A stretch of DNA of 64,000 nt from an uncultured Roseibium sp. (GCF_947494555.1 NZ_CANLVF010000003.1:682001-746000), one strand, 5' to 3'; shown: positions 1 through 13,420, counted from the first letter of the stretch. Program-made: numbers and translations. The notes: generated from the sequence alone by a model not told the origin.

Positions 1-765
1 GAACGCACGACCCGGCTCCTGGAAGAGGCTTATCTTGGGGCGGATTTTTCAAGACGCAGGCGAGCGTCCTTCGATGCACTTCAGCCGAAACCCGGCGACG
101 TTGTTGCGGATATTGGCTGCGGCAACGGTTTGCTGACGCTGGAACTTTCGCGCTCCATCGGCGCCGACGGCAAGGTTATCGGCATAGACCCGAGCGACGA
201 CATGCGCGGCGCTGCTTTAAAACGCTGTGCACATTGCTCAAATGTCGAGATTCTAAACGGCACCGCCACGCATTTACCTCTTGACCCGGCCTCTGCCGAC
301 AAGGCGGTATCGCTGCAGGTTTTTGAATATCTGGACGATCTTCCCGGCGCTGTTTCAGAGGTCAAACGTATTCTGAAACCCGGTGGCCGGTTTGTCGTCG
401 GTGACATGCACTGGGACACGACTGCCTGGTTCAGCGACAGGCCGCAGCGCATGAAGACAATGTTGGACATCTGGGACAAGCACCTTGTGGAACGCTGCGT
501 CCCCGCTGTGCTGCCACCGATTTTACGCAAGGCCGGATTTCGCGTCGACAGCGTGACAGCTGTTCCCTTCGCCAGCACCCACCTCCATCCGGACGGATTG
601 GCGAACATGATGATCCTTCTCATGAAGCCATTTGCCGTGAGGAAAGGTGAAGTGTCCGAAGAAGAGGCAAATGACTGGGCCGAAGAGCAGGTTCAACTTG
701 CAAAGTCCGGGCGTTTCTTTTTCTCAATAACCCACTTTGTCATCACAGCCACGATGCCGGACTGA
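1..765 (+). CDS. Class I SAM-dependent methyltransferase, 5' end outside window
   Basis: The reading frame is open from the first base, so the gene starts upstream of the window; the first internal ATG (130) lies after the cofactor-binding motif and is not the true start. The SAM-binding motif I, DIGCGNG, is encoded at about 109-129, followed by an acidic strand-2 residue (GIDPSDDM) and a later LKPGGRFVVGD segment typical of the Methyltransf_11/UbiE-like fold. About 254 residues are visible. The substrate cannot be read from the sequence; ubiquinone-type and small-molecule O- or C-methyltransferases share this layout. The gene converges on the next one with only 7 nt between stop codons. Confidence 0.8.
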   Translation, partial: ERTTRLLEEAYLGADFSRRRRASFDALQPKPGDVVADIGCGNGLLTLELSRSIGADGKVIGIDPSDDMRGAALKRCAHCSNVEILNGTATHLPLDPASADKAVSLQVFEYLDDLPGAVSEVKRILKPGGRFVVGDMHWDTTAWFSDRPQRMKTMLDIWDKHLVERCVPAVLPPILRKAGFRVDSVTAVPFASTHLHPDGLANMMILLMKPFAVRKGEVSEEEANDWAEEQVQLAKSGRFFFSITHFVITATMPD

Positions 766-772
766 AACGCAC

Positions 773-2278
773 TCAATTTCCCGGGACGAGGAAGACACGC
801 TCCAAAGCGTAGTCGGTCACCCTGACCTGATCGCCTTCCCGTTCAAGACGGAGCATTGTCCAGCCGTCGGCAGGCAACCGGCACGAATGGCGGCCCATCA
901 CACAGGGCAGCTGGGGCGTTCGCCGATAGGTCACGTCAGCCTCGAGCGCTTTCGCGATTGCCGTATGTCCCTTCAGATACGCAAAGAGCGTATAGGGGCT
1001 GAGATACCAGACTTCACCGTCCCGCAATTCACTCAGCTCTTCAGCGCGCGCGAGCGGGAACTTCCTGCCCCATGTCCAGGAGATCGCATCCCGCGTCTGA
1101 TGATCGAGATAGTGATGCGCCATGGTCTCGTCGATGAAGACCCGCTTGTCAGCCTCGATATCCGACCCGTAGTCACGGGCGGCCGCTTCAAGACCAGGTG
1201 CATGGCCGGAAAGGACATAAAAGATCAGGAAATTGGCCGAGACGGCGAGAAAAACCAGCGTGTAGAGCACGTAGGCGGCTCTTTGGAACCGATCTCTCGT
1301 GACTGCATCAAGCCCCACCAGGAACACCATGCTGGCGGCAAGGTTCCGGACAAGAACCTTGTCATGAAGGATTGCGGCAAGTCCCTGGCCGGCAGACAAC
1401 ATCAGGCAGAGCAAGGCGGCAGAGCGGGACCACCGCGTCAGGACGCCGGCGACAACGGCAAATATCACTGCCCTGCCGAGCGCCTCGTCGTTGATGCCTT
1501 GACCCGTCGACCGCGCTGCGTGGAAGACAATCTGATCGACGAATTCGCGATACTGGAAATCTATGCTGAGGGAAAAGATCAGAAGTCCCAGAAGCAGAGC
1601 GGCGGCATTTTCAAGGACCAGTGGAACGATCCTCACCTCCCGGAAGGCGATCCGCCAGATGTCATGAATGACGATCGCGCCGAGGCTCCAGGCAAAAAGT
1701 GCAGGGGACGCAAGCGGTGCGAAGGCGAGCGCGAGTTTGGCCGCGGTCCTCAGAGACGACACTCCAAGGCCCGACGTCCGGTGATCCTGCCGGTTGGCGG
1801 CCCAAAACAACAGGAATAGCCCCAGCACCCAGAAGACGCATGCGGTTATTTCCAGCCGGAAGCCCGTGACCACATACATCGGAGCGAACAGCAAGGGTGC
1901 AAAGAGCGCAGCCTTCGGCAACCTGACCATCAAGCACAGACCCGAAAAGGCAAGTGATGTCAGAAGAAAGCAAAGGTACTCGTAAGTGACCACGCTTAGC
2001 CTGTTCGTTCCGAACAGCTCGAAAAAGTGGCCTGCCAGGATCAGGTGAAAACGGGTGTAGAGGTGATAATTTTCAAGACCGGGAAACTGAACAGCGAGCA
2101 GCGGATTGATATGGTTTCCCGTCGCAGCATACTCGGCTGCCCAGGGCACAAAGAACAGATCGTCGACATGTGCGATCGTGTGGTCTGGCCAGAAAAAGAC
2201 AAAAGCGGACAGAACCGTCAGGATCAGCCAGACCACCGCATGCGGTCGCTTAAAGCCGCCATTATCGACTTTGTGCAC
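773..2278 (-). CDS. Polytopic membrane protein, possible GT-C-type glycosyltransferase
   Basis: This 501-residue protein has a single hydrophobic helix near the N-terminus, then a soluble loop with an acidic pair (HVDDLFF), then roughly eight to ten hydrophobic segments up to about residue 370, and a soluble C-terminal tail of about 130 residues. An acidic pair after the first helix followed by many helices is the general plan of GT-C glycosyltransferases that use polyprenyl-phosphate sugars, but no family signature is clear, so the function is inferred only weakly. It would sit in the inner membrane. It lies just downstream of the lpd terminator on the same strand and probably has its own promoter in 2279-2356. 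Confidence 0.6.
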   Translation of the reverse strand: MHKVDNGGFKRPHAVVWLILTVLSAFVFFWPDHTIAHVDDLFFVPWAAEYAATGNHINPLLAVQFPGLENYHLYTRFHLILAGHFFELFGTNRLSVVTYEYLCFLLTSLAFSGLCLMVRLPKAALFAPLLFAPMYVVTGFRLEITACVFWVLGLFLLFWAANRQDHRTSGLGVSSLRTAAKLALAFAPLASPALFAWSLGAIVIHDIWRIAFREVRIVPLVLENAAALLLGLLIFSLSIDFQYREFVDQIVFHAARSTGQGINDEALGRAVIFAVVAGVLTRWSRSAALLCLMLSAGQGLAAILHDKVLVRNLAASMVFLVGLDAVTRDRFQRAAYVLYTLVFLAVSANFLIFYVLSGHAPGLEAAARDYGSDIEADKRVFIDETMAHHYLDHQTRDAISWTWGRKFPLARAEELSELRDGEVWYLSPYTLFAYLKGHTAIAKALEADVTYRRTPQLPCVMGRHSCRLPADGWTMLRLEREGDQVRVTDYALERVFLVPGN

Positions 2279-2356
2279 GATTGCTCCCCAGCACTTTCAA
2301 AGACTTTCTTCGCAACGCCCTTTGTTGAAACGTCGACGCCTTGGGCTTTACAAACA

Positions 2357-2392
2357 AAAGACGCTGCAGGCAATGTTGCCTGCAGCGTCTTT
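2357..2392 (-). terminator. Rho-independent terminator after lpd
   Basis: A perfect 17-bp inverted repeat (arms 2357-2373 and 2376-2392, 2-nt centre) lies 32 nt past the lpd stop. Read on the minus strand, the stem is GC-rich inside and ends in a T-rich run. The plus strand also ends in TTT, but no plus-strand gene needs it. Confidence 0.85.
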
Positions 2393-2424
2393 GTTCGGAA
2401 ATGCAAATTTCGGCGAACTGAGAA

Positions 2425-3828
<1,404 letters not shown>

Positions 3829-3875
3829 TTTTGGTCGCCTTTGCCTCTTACAGTTTCAAGTCCTGGTCTGCAGGA

Positions 3876-4634
3876 TTAAGGAAGAATCGCCCGTCCTCCG
3901 GACACGTCGATAATGGCCCCGGTCGTGTAGCTGGATTGATCGGACATCAGCCAGAGAATGGCGTCCGCAACTTCATCAGCGGTGCCGGCACGTTTCATGG
4001 GCAATTTGGATTGCAGTTGGGCAACGCGGTCGGGCAGGCCGCCGGATGCATGCAGTTCGGTGTCGATGATGCCCGGGCGCACCGCGTTTACACGGATGCC
4101 TTCGTCAGCAACCTCGAGCGAAAGCCCGACCGTCATGGTATCGATCGCTCCCTTGGACGCCGCATAGTCGACATATTGAGCCGGGGAACCGAGCTTGGAT
4201 CCGGCGGATGCCAGATTGACAATGCCCCCGCCCTGACCGCCGTGCTTCGTCGACATGCGCTTAACCGCTTCGCGCGCACACAGGAACGAGCCGACAACGT
4301 TGATGGTGAAGATCCGGTTGAGCCGCTCGACGCTCATTTCGTCGACGCGCTGGGACATGTCGACAACGCCGGCATTGTTGACCAGCCCCGCAAGGCGGCC
4401 GAGCTTGTCCGCCTCTTCAAACAGCTTCAGGATATCGCTTTCGCTGCCAACATCGCCCTGAACGGCTACGGCCTTGCCGCCTTTCGCTTCAATTTCGGAA
4501 ACAACTTTTTCGGCAGCCGCCTTGTTGGCCGAATAATTGACCACGATCGTGTGGCCGAGCTGGCCGAGTTTGCGGCACACGCTGGCGCCGATTCCACGGC
4601 TTCCCCCGGTCACGATGACAACACTGTCAGACAT
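3876..4634 (-). CDS. SDR family NAD(P)-dependent oxidoreductase
   Basis: A classical short-chain dehydrogenase/reductase of 252 residues. The cofactor motif TGGSRGIG is at about 9-16, NNAG at 86-89, a serine in NLASAGS near 143, and the catalytic YAASK (Y157 and K161). The C-terminal half carries the usual NAVRPG and SGG segments. It resembles FabG-like or sugar/alcohol dehydrogenases, and the substrate cannot be assigned. It lies 47 nt upstream of lpd on the same strand, so it is probably co-transcribed with the TCA genes, although no TCA role is implied by the sequence. Confidence 0.9.
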   Translation of the reverse strand: MSDSVVIVTGGSRGIGASVCRKLGQLGHTIVVNYSANKAAAEKVVSEIEAKGGKAVAVQGDVGSESDILKLFEEADKLGRLAGLVNNAGVVDMSQRVDEMSVERLNRIFTINVVGSFLCAREAVKRMSTKHGGQGGGIVNLASAGSKLGSPAQYVDYAASKGAIDTMTVGLSLEVADEGIRVNAVRPGIIDTELHASGGLPDRVAQLQSKLPMKRAGTADEVADAILWLMSDQSSYTTGAIIDVSGGRAILP

Positions 4635-4684
4635 TTACGCTCCAGAACTTAAGTGATCGGCACCAGCTGCCGAGTTGAACCCCG

Positions 4685-5299
4685 TTATCGCTCTGCGACC
4701 GCCAGACGCAGGCCAAAGCCGGCGAAGGTCGCCGCGATCGTTCTTCTCATCCAGATCATCACCCGCTCACTCTTGAGGACTTTTTCTCCGATCAACGATG
4801 CGAACAATCCATAGCCGAGGAACACAACGAACGTCATGAGCATGAACACGCCACCGAGCAGCAGCATGTCCAGTGTCGGGTTTACGGCAGACGGGCTGAC
4901 GAATTGAGGAAGGAAGGCGAGAAAGAAAACCGTCAGTTTGGGATTGAGAATATTGATCAGGAACCCGGTGCGCGCCGTTGCCACGAAACTCTTGCGTGCG
5001 CTCCTGTCGGCCTTGAGCTCCACCGGCCCGCTGTCGTTGAGCGTCTTCCAGGCCAAATAGAGCAGATAGGCCACGCCCGCATATTTCACGAGCTGAAAGA
5101 TCAGGGCACTGGTGTGCATCAGGGCCGCGAGACCAGCAACCGATGCGAGGATCGCCGGCACGATCCCGAGCGTACAGCCAAGGGTGGCGGCAACCGCTGC
5201 CTGCCGCCCCTTGCCGAGCCCGATTGCCACCGTGTAGACGACCCCTGTCCCAGGGACCAGCACCACGATCAGGGCGGTGATCAGAAACTCAAGACTCAT
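4685..5299 (-). CDS. LysE family translocator
   Basis: An integral membrane exporter of about 204 residues with around six hydrophobic segments. The N-terminal LVPGTGVVYTVA stretch and the later FLINILNPKLTVFF segment are LysE/RhtB hallmarks. The family exports amino acids or related small molecules by proton antiport. The start at 5299 was chosen because it follows a GGAAGAG ribosome-binding site and avoids overlap with sucB; a longer frame begins at 5341. It sits between sucB and the SDR gene within the TCA block. Confidence 0.88.
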   Translation of the reverse strand: MSLEFLITALIVVLVPGTGVVYTVAIGLGKGRQAAVAATLGCTLGIVPAILASVAGLAALMHTSALIFQLVKYAGVAYLLYLAWKTLNDSGPVELKADRSARKSFVATARTGFLINILNPKLTVFFLAFLPQFVSPSAVNPTLDMLLLGGVFMLMTFVVFLGYGLFASLIGEKVLKSERVMIWMRRTIAATFAGFGLRLAVAER

Positions 5300-5337
5300 A
5301 CTGCTCTTCCCCCGTCGCGTTCGCGTCCCGGGTCCTG

Positions 5338-6849
5338 TCAAAGGTCCAGAACCAGGCGCTGCGGATCTTCCAGGCTTTCCTTGACGCGGACCAGGAAGGT
5401 AACCGCCTCCTTGCCGTCGACGATCCGGTGATCGTAGGAGAGTGCCAGATACATCATCGGACGGATGACCACCTGCCCGTTCACGGCCATCGGCCGTTCC
5501 TGGATCTTGTGCATACCGAGTATGCCCGACTGGGGCGCGTTCAGGATCGGCGAGGACATCAGCGAGCCGTAGACGCCGCCATTGGAGATTGTGAAGGTGC
5601 CGCCGGTCATGTCGGCCATGCCGAGCTTGCCGTCACGCGCCTTGCGTCCAAGATTGCCGATTTCCTTTTCGACTTCGGCAATCGACATCTGGTCCGCGTC
5701 CCGCACGACTGGAACCACGAGGCCCTTATCCGTACCGACAGCGACGCCGATGTGGCAGAAGTTCTTGTAGATGATGTCTGTACCGTCGATCTCTGCGTTG
5801 ACGGCAGGTATCTCTTTCAAGGCGTGGGTGACCGCCTTGGTGAAGAAACCCATGAAGCCAAGCTTCACACCTTGTTTCTTCTCAAAGAGGTCCTTGTACT
5901 GCTTGCGCAGTTCCATCACGGGGCCCATGTCGACTTCGTTGTAGGTCGTCAGCATGGCTGCCGTGTTCTGGGCGTCTTTCAGACGGCGCGCAATTGTCTG
6001 GCGCAGCTTGGTCATGCGCACACGCTCTTCGCGCACCTCATCCTGTGCCGCCACCGGACCACGGGCAACCGGAGCCGCTGCCGAAGCAGATGTAGCCGCT
6101 GTTACGCCGGCTGCGATTGCGCCGATCACATCTTCCTTCAGAACCTGGCCACGTTTACCCGACCCCGCCACCTGATCCGCCGAAAGGTTGCTCTCCGCCA
6201 TCATCTTCTGTGCGGACGGGGCTGGCGGCATCGACGTGCCGGTTGCCGCGGACGGGGCAGGTGCAGCTGCCGCCGCAGGAGCAGCGGCAACGGCCGAGCC
6301 CGATGGATCGATCTGACAGAGAAGCACACCCGGCTCAACCGTGGCACCGGTCTCGGCGGCAATCTTTACCACCGTACCGCCAACGGGCGCTGGAACTTCC
6401 TGTGCCGCTTTGTCGGTTTCCAATTCAACGAGCGTGTCGTCGGCCTTTACGACGTCGCCGACTTTGACGCTCCACTCACCGACCTCTGCCTCGGTGACCG
6501 ATTCACCGGCACTCGGTGTGACAACATCGACCAGTTCCGCCGCAGCTGCCGGAGCCGCGTCTTCCTTGGCAGGAGCAGGTGCTGCCGCAGCAGGAGCCGC
6601 CGCAGCGCCTGCGCCTTCAGCGATCTGTCCCAGAAGCGCCCCGACTTCCACCGTGTCGCCTTCTTTCACCACGATGCTTTCAAGCGTTCCGGCGGACGGG
6701 GCCGGCACCTCAACCGTCACCTTGTCGGTTTCAAGTTCAACAAGCGGCTCGTCCTGATTGACGGTATCGCCCGGTTTCTTGAACCACTGTGCAATCGTTG
6801 CTTCAGAAACGGATTCACCCAGAGTGGGCACTCGGATTTCGGTTGCCAT
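5338..6849 (-). CDS. sucB: 2-oxoglutarate dehydrogenase E2, dihydrolipoyl succinyltransferase
   Basis: The core subunit of the 2-oxoglutarate dehydrogenase complex transfers the succinyl group to CoA. The 503-residue protein has two lipoyl domains, with lipoylated lysines expected at ETDK motifs K43 and K147, each followed by an Ala/Pro-rich linker. An E3-binding domain lies at about 210-245, and the acyltransferase domain ends in the catalytic DHRIVDG (His about 474, Asp about 478). Most characterised SucB proteins have one lipoyl domain, so the duplicated domain is notable. It lies 63 nt after sucA and is clearly in the same transcript. Confidence 0.96.
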   Translation of the reverse strand: MATEIRVPTLGESVSEATIAQWFKKPGDTVNQDEPLVELETDKVTVEVPAPSAGTLESIVVKEGDTVEVGALLGQIAEGAGAAAAPAAAAPAPAKEDAAPAAAAELVDVVTPSAGESVTEAEVGEWSVKVGDVVKADDTLVELETDKAAQEVPAPVGGTVVKIAAETGATVEPGVLLCQIDPSGSAVAAAPAAAAAPAPSAATGTSMPPAPSAQKMMAESNLSADQVAGSGKRGQVLKEDVIGAIAAGVTAATSASAAAPVARGPVAAQDEVREERVRMTKLRQTIARRLKDAQNTAAMLTTYNEVDMGPVMELRKQYKDLFEKKQGVKLGFMGFFTKAVTHALKEIPAVNAEIDGTDIIYKNFCHIGVAVGTDKGLVVPVVRDADQMSIAEVEKEIGNLGRKARDGKLGMADMTGGTFTISNGGVYGSLMSSPILNAPQSGILGMHKIQERPMAVNGQVVIRPMMYLALSYDHRIVDGKEAVTFLVRVKESLEDPQRLVLDL

Positions 6850-6912
6850 GGTCGCCTTCTCTTAAAATTACCCGGCCAAGTATTGAAAGAGGGCGGTGCC
6901 GCCCTCTCAAGA

Positions 6913-9900
6913 TCAGTTTCCTAACGATTCTTCTAGGAATTCCTGCATTTGCGCGAGATGCACGGACATCAGACCCGTCGCGGTCGAGGCCATCGCCGAG
7001 CGTCCGGCATAACGCGGGCGCCGGTGCTTGGCGTCTATCTGCTCCAAAACCCACTCGATATACGGCTCGACGAAGAACCAGCTGCCCATGTTCTTCGGCT
7101 CTTCCTGGCACCAGACCATTTCGGCCTGCGGGAATCGCGCGAGCTCCAGCATCAGAGCCTTTTTCGGGAAGGGATAAAGCTGCTCGACACGCATCAGATA
7201 GACGTCGTCGACACCGCGTTTCTCACGCTCTTCGAAGAGATCGTAATAGACCTTGCCTGAACACATCACGACCCGGCGGATCTTGTCGTCGGAGACGAGC
7301 TTGCCATCGGAGCTGAGGTTCGGACCCCAATCGTCCCACAGCAAGCGGTGGAACGTCGTGTCCGGACCGAGTTCGTCGATCCTGGAGACCGCTTTCTTGT
7401 GGCGCAGAAGCGACTTGGGTGTCATCAGGATCAGCGGCTTGCGGATATCGCGGCGCAGCTGGCGGCGCAGGATGTGGAAGTAGTTCGAGGGTGTCGAACA
7501 GTTCGCGACCTGCATGTTGTCTTCGGCACAAAGCTGCAGATAACGCTCCAGACGGGCGGACGAGTGCTCCGGTCCCTGCCCCTCGTAGCCATGCGGCAGG
7601 AGGCAGACGAGACCGGACATGCGCAACCATTTGCGCTCACCGGATGAGATGAACTGGTCGAACAGGACCTGGGCACCGTTGGCGAAGTCGCCGAACTGGG
7701 CTTCCCACATGGTCAGGGCACGGGGTTCTGCCAGCGAATAGCCGTATTCGAACCCAAGCACCGCCTCTTCGGAAAGCATCGAGTTGATGACCTCATAGCG
7801 CTGCTGATCCGGCGAGACGTGGTTGAGCGGGATATAGCGGCTTTCGTTCTCCTGATCGTAAAGCACCGAGTGGCGCTGAGAGAAGGTGCCGCGCTCGCAA
7901 TCCTGGCCCGACAAACGCACCGGATGACCTTCCTTGAGAAGCGAGCCGAAGGCCAGCGCTTCGGCTGTCGCCCAGTCGATCCCCTCACCGGTTTCGATCA
8001 TGCGCTCACGGTGGTTCATGAAGCGCGCGATCGTGCGATGGATGTTGAAGCCTTCGGGCACATGGGTCAGGGCCCGGCCGATTTCCTTGATTTCGGCGAT
8101 GGTGAGGCCCGTTTGACCCCGGCGAGGGTCTTCCTCGTCGTCGGCGCGCTTCATTCCGGCCCACTTGCCGTCGAGCCAATCTGCCTTGTTCGGCTTGAAG
8201 GCCTGACCGGAATCGAATTCACCATCCAGATGGGCGCGCCAGTCCGCCTTCATTTTGTCGACGTCTTCCTGACTGAGAACACCTTCCTTGATCAGGCGTT
8301 CGGAATAGCGCTGAAGCGTCGTCGCATGCTTGCGAATCTTGCGGTACATGATCGGCTGCGTGAACGCCGGCTCGTCGCCCTCATTGTGGCCGAAGCGGCG
8401 GTAGCAGATCATGTCGATAACCACCGGACGCTGGAAGGTCTGGCGGTACTCGATCGCGATCTTGGCAGCGAATACGACCGCTTCCGGGTCGTCTGCGTTG
8501 ACGTGGAAGATGGGCGATTCAATTACCTTCGCCATGTCCGACGGATACGGCGAAGACCGCGAGAACCGCGGGTTTGTGGTGAAGCCGATCTGGTTGTTGA
8601 TGATGACGTGAACCGATCCGCCGGTGCGATGGCCGCGCAGGGCGGACAGGCCGAAACATTCGGCAACGACACCCTGACCTGCAAAGGCCGCATCCCCGTG
8701 CAGCAGCAGCGGCAACACCGTACTGCGCTCGACTTCCGTCGTCTCCACGAAGTTGCCGTTCTTGTCGGCGGCAAGCTGATCCTGCTTGGCACGCGCCTTT
8801 CCGAGCACCACGGGATTGACGATTTCCAGGTGAGACGGGTTGGCGGTCAGCGACAGGTGAACATTGTTGCCGTCGAAGGTTCTGTCGGACGATGCGCCGA
8901 GGTGGTATTTGACATCGCCGGAGCCTTCGACTTCGTCCGGTGCGTATGAGCCGCCCTTGAACTCGTGAAAGATCGCGCGATGCGGCTTGCGCATCACCTG
9001 GGACAGGACGTTCAGGCGGCCCCGGTGGGCCATGCCGAACACGATGTCCTTCAGGCCCATCTGACCGCCGCGCTTGATGATCTGCTCAAGTGCCGGGATC
9101 AGGGCCTCGCCGCCATCAAGGCCGAAACGCTTGGTGCCGGTGTATTTGACGTCAAGAAACTTCTCGAAGCCTTCCGCCTCGACCAGTTTGTTGAGAATTG
9201 CCTTTTTGCCCTCTGATGTGAAGGCGACCTGCTTGTCCGGCCCTTCAATGCGTTCCTGTATCCAGGCCTTCGCAGCCGGATCGGAGATATGCATGAACTC
9301 AACACCCAGCGTCGAGCAATAGGTGCGTTTCAGAATATCCATCATCTCGCGGATCGTGGCGTATTCCAGACCCAGAACATGATCGATGAAAATCTTGCGG
9401 TCCCAGTCGGCCTCGACAAAGCCATAAGAGGAGGGATGCAGCTCTTCGTGGTCACCCTTTCCGGCAAGACCCAGGGGATCGAGATCGGCATGCAGGTGAC
9501 CGCGCATGCGGTAGGCGCGGATCATCATCAGGGCGCGGACGGAGTCGCGTGTTGCCTGATGCACCTCGGTGTCGGAAACCGGTTCGCCCTTGACCTCGGC
9601 TTTTTTCTTGATCTTCTCGCCGATCTTTTGCTCGATCGGACCCCAGTTGCCGTCGAACGCGTTGACGAGGTCGCCATTGGCTTCGATCGGCCAGTCCTTG
9701 CGTTTCCAGGGAGCTCCGCGGGCCTCTTTCAGGACGGCTTCCTTTTCGTCCTGGAAGGCCGCAAAGAAGTCCCGCCAATCGGCATCGACCGAATTCGGAT
9801 CCGTCTTGTACTGGGCGTAGAGGTCTTCGATATAGGCTGCGTTGGCGCCGTAAAGCAACGACGTCAGTGCGAATACGTTGTTCGCTTCCTGCCGTGCCAT
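6913..9900 (-). CDS. sucA: 2-oxoglutarate dehydrogenase E1 component
   Basis: This thiamine diphosphate enzyme decarboxylates 2-oxoglutarate and succinylates the lipoyl group of SucB. At 995 residues it has the full family length. The N-terminal segment LYGANAAYIEDLYAQY is the E2-interacting domain typical of OdhA/SucA. The thiamine-binding region contains GDAAFAGQG at about 410-420, and GMAHRGRLNVL and RYEVINSMLSEEAVLGFEYG are family-conserved. The ATG at 9900 gives the usual N-terminus. It is downstream of sucD across a 201-nt gap containing several inverted repeats. Confidence 0.97.
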   Translation of the reverse strand: MARQEANNVFALTSLLYGANAAYIEDLYAQYKTDPNSVDADWRDFFAAFQDEKEAVLKEARGAPWKRKDWPIEANGDLVNAFDGNWGPIEQKIGEKIKKKAEVKGEPVSDTEVHQATRDSVRALMMIRAYRMRGHLHADLDPLGLAGKGDHEELHPSSYGFVEADWDRKIFIDHVLGLEYATIREMMDILKRTYCSTLGVEFMHISDPAAKAWIQERIEGPDKQVAFTSEGKKAILNKLVEAEGFEKFLDVKYTGTKRFGLDGGEALIPALEQIIKRGGQMGLKDIVFGMAHRGRLNVLSQVMRKPHRAIFHEFKGGSYAPDEVEGSGDVKYHLGASSDRTFDGNNVHLSLTANPSHLEIVNPVVLGKARAKQDQLAADKNGNFVETTEVERSTVLPLLLHGDAAFAGQGVVAECFGLSALRGHRTGGSVHVIINNQIGFTTNPRFSRSSPYPSDMAKVIESPIFHVNADDPEAVVFAAKIAIEYRQTFQRPVVIDMICYRRFGHNEGDEPAFTQPIMYRKIRKHATTLQRYSERLIKEGVLSQEDVDKMKADWRAHLDGEFDSGQAFKPNKADWLDGKWAGMKRADDEEDPRRGQTGLTIAEIKEIGRALTHVPEGFNIHRTIARFMNHRERMIETGEGIDWATAEALAFGSLLKEGHPVRLSGQDCERGTFSQRHSVLYDQENESRYIPLNHVSPDQQRYEVINSMLSEEAVLGFEYGYSLAEPRALTMWEAQFGDFANGAQVLFDQFISSGERKWLRMSGLVCLLPHGYEGQGPEHSSARLERYLQLCAEDNMQVANCSTPSNYFHILRRQLRRDIRKPLILMTPKSLLRHKKAVSRIDELGPDTTFHRLLWDDWGPNLSSDGKLVSDDKIRRVVMCSGKVYYDLFEEREKRGVDDVYLMRVEQLYPFPKKALMLELARFPQAEMVWCQEEPKNMGSWFFVEPYIEWVLEQIDAKHRRPRYAGRSAMASTATGLMSVHLAQMQEFLEESLGN

Positions 9901-9978
9901 GTCCTTTAGCGGAGGGCTGCTCCGCCCTTTTTGTTATGGCGGGCCGAAAATGAACCCGCTGCCGGTTCCCTACAAAGA

Positions 9979-10086
9979 CCGGTGGAACACCGGCCCCTCG
10001 AAAAGTATTACGACACGTTGTCGCGTCGTAATCTATCCTTTCACCATGCAGCAGGAAACGTAAACAGTTTCCGTCACCTGCTGCAT
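9979..10086. promoter_or_regulatory. Cluster of three inverted repeats in the sucD-sucA gap
   Basis: Three perfect inverted repeats sit in the 201-nt gap: ccggtg/caccgg (9979-9984 and 9988-9993), attacgac/gtcgtaat (10007-10014 and 10025-10032) and atgcagcagg/cctgctgcat (10046-10055 and 10077-10086). The last has an inner ggaaac/gtttcc pair that would compete with the outer stem. None is followed by a T-run on the minus strand, so simple termination is unlikely. Transcript processing, partial attenuation after sucD, or a regulated sucA promoter are possible roles; this is inference. Confidence 0.45.
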
Positions 10087-10101
10087 AGAATTCTTGTGAT
10101 T

Positions 10102-11007
10102 TTAGCCTTTCAACGCTTCCAAAAGCGTCTCGCCAAGCTTTGCAGGTGATGGCGAGACCTTGATACCGGCTGCTTCCATCGCCGCGATTTTGTCTTCCGC
10201 ACCGCCTTTGCCGCCGGAAATCACGGCGCCCGCGTGACCCATGGTGCGGCCCGGAGGCGCTGTGCGGCCAGCGATGAACCCGGCCGTCGGCTTCTTGCGG
10301 CCCTTTTTCGCCTCGTCGATCAGGAACTGCGCAGCATCTTCTTCCGCGGACCCGCCGATCTCACCGATCATGATGATCGACTCGGTTGCATCGTCCGCCA
10401 GGAACATTTCCAGGACGTCGATGAATTCCGTACCCTTGACCGGGTCGCCGCCGATACCGACGGCAGTTGTCTGACCGAGACCCGCATTGGTGGTCTGGAA
10501 GACGGCTTCATAGGTGAGCGTACCGGAACGGGACACGACGCCGACGGAACCCTTCTGGAAGATGGAACCCGGCATGATGCCGATCTTGCATTCTTCCGGC
10601 GTCAGGATGCCCGGGCAGTTTGGACCGAGCAGGCGGGAATTGGACTTGTCCAGCTTCGCCTTGACCTTGACCATGTCGGCAACCGGGATGCCCTCGGTAA
10701 TGCAGACGATGAACGGGACTTCCGCATCGATCGCCTCGATGATGGCGGCACCTGCGCCTGCCGGCGGGACGTAGATCACGGAGGCGTCCGCACCGGTTGC
10801 CTCCTTGGCTTCGCCAACGCTTGCGAAGATCGGCAGCTGAGCCGCGCTTTCGACGCTGCCCCAGGTCTCGCCACCCTTTTTCGGGTGGACGCCCGCGACC
10901 ATCTTGGTGCCGTAATATTCAAGTGCCTGTTCGGTATGGAACGTGCCGGTCTTGCCGGTCAGGCCCTGAACGATAATTTTCGTGTCTTTATTTACGAGGA
11001 TGGACAT
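10102..11007 (-). CDS. sucD: Succinyl-CoA synthetase alpha subunit
   Basis: With SucC, this subunit forms succinate and ATP or GTP from succinyl-CoA. It has 301 residues. The N-terminal CoA-binding Rossmann part includes [13 protein letters not shown], and the phosphohistidine loop [11 protein letters not shown] lies near residue 258, as in other SucD proteins. NCPGIL and IGEIGG are also conserved. The start codon directly abuts the sucC stop codon, so translation is likely coupled. Confidence 0.97.
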   Translation of the reverse strand: MSILVNKDTKIIVQGLTGKTGTFHTEQALEYYGTKMVAGVHPKKGGETWGSVESAAQLPIFASVGEAKEATGADASVIYVPPAGAGAAIIEAIDAEVPFIVCITEGIPVADMVKVKAKLDKSNSRLLGPNCPGILTPEECKIGIMPGSIFQKGSVGVVSRSGTLTYEAVFQTTNAGLGQTTAVGIGGDPVKGTEFIDVLEMFLADDATESIIMIGEIGGSAEEDAAQFLIDEAKKGRKKPTAGFIAGRTAPPGRTMGHAGAVISGGKGGAEDKIAAMEAAGIKVSPSPAKLGETLLEALKG

Positions 11008-12207
<1,200 letters not shown>

Positions 12208-12228
12208 GTGTTTCCCCCGTTGTCGGAG

Positions 12229-12259
12229 GACCGCTCTTTCAAGGGGTGAAAGAACGGTC
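12229..12259 (-). promoter_or_regulatory. Hairpin between mdh and sucC
   Basis: Arms 12229-12241 and 12247-12259 pair over 13 bp with one mismatch around a 5-nt loop. On the minus strand it lies between the mdh stop and the sucC start and is not followed by a T-run. It may stabilise or process the mdh-suc transcript, or act as a partial terminator; the role is inferred. Confidence 0.45.
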
Positions 12260-12284
12260 GCTGCTTACCCGAGACAGACGGCGC

Positions 12285-13262
<978 letters not shown>

Positions 13263-13388
13263 TTACGTAAGATGGAACCATATGCCATCCGCTGATGACT
13301 GAAGATGGCACTACCCCCTTTGCCGCCCCTGCGCAACCTCGCCAAAAGAATATTGCGCTCGAGCCGACAAAATATTTCATTTCTTCCC

Positions 13389-13420
13389 GTCTGCATAATT
13401 CCCCTATGGGGAATGCAGAC
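13389..13420 (-). terminator. Hairpin directly after zapE, possible terminator
   Basis: An imperfect inverted repeat (ggggaatgcagac at 13408-13420 against 13389-13404, with a 3-nt bulge) begins immediately after the zapE stop codon. The following minus-strand bases are A/T-rich but lack a clean T-run, so the termination role is uncertain. Confidence 0.4.

Noticed and set aside
737..1819. Long plus-strand reading frame opposite the membrane protein gene
   Set aside because: It is antisense to a gene with clear hydrophobic helices, is rich in charged residues with no family, and has no ribosome-binding site.
5428..6924. Long plus-strand reading frame opposite sucB
   Set aside because: Antisense shadow of a highly conserved gene; the Arg/His/Cys-rich product is typical of a wrong frame.
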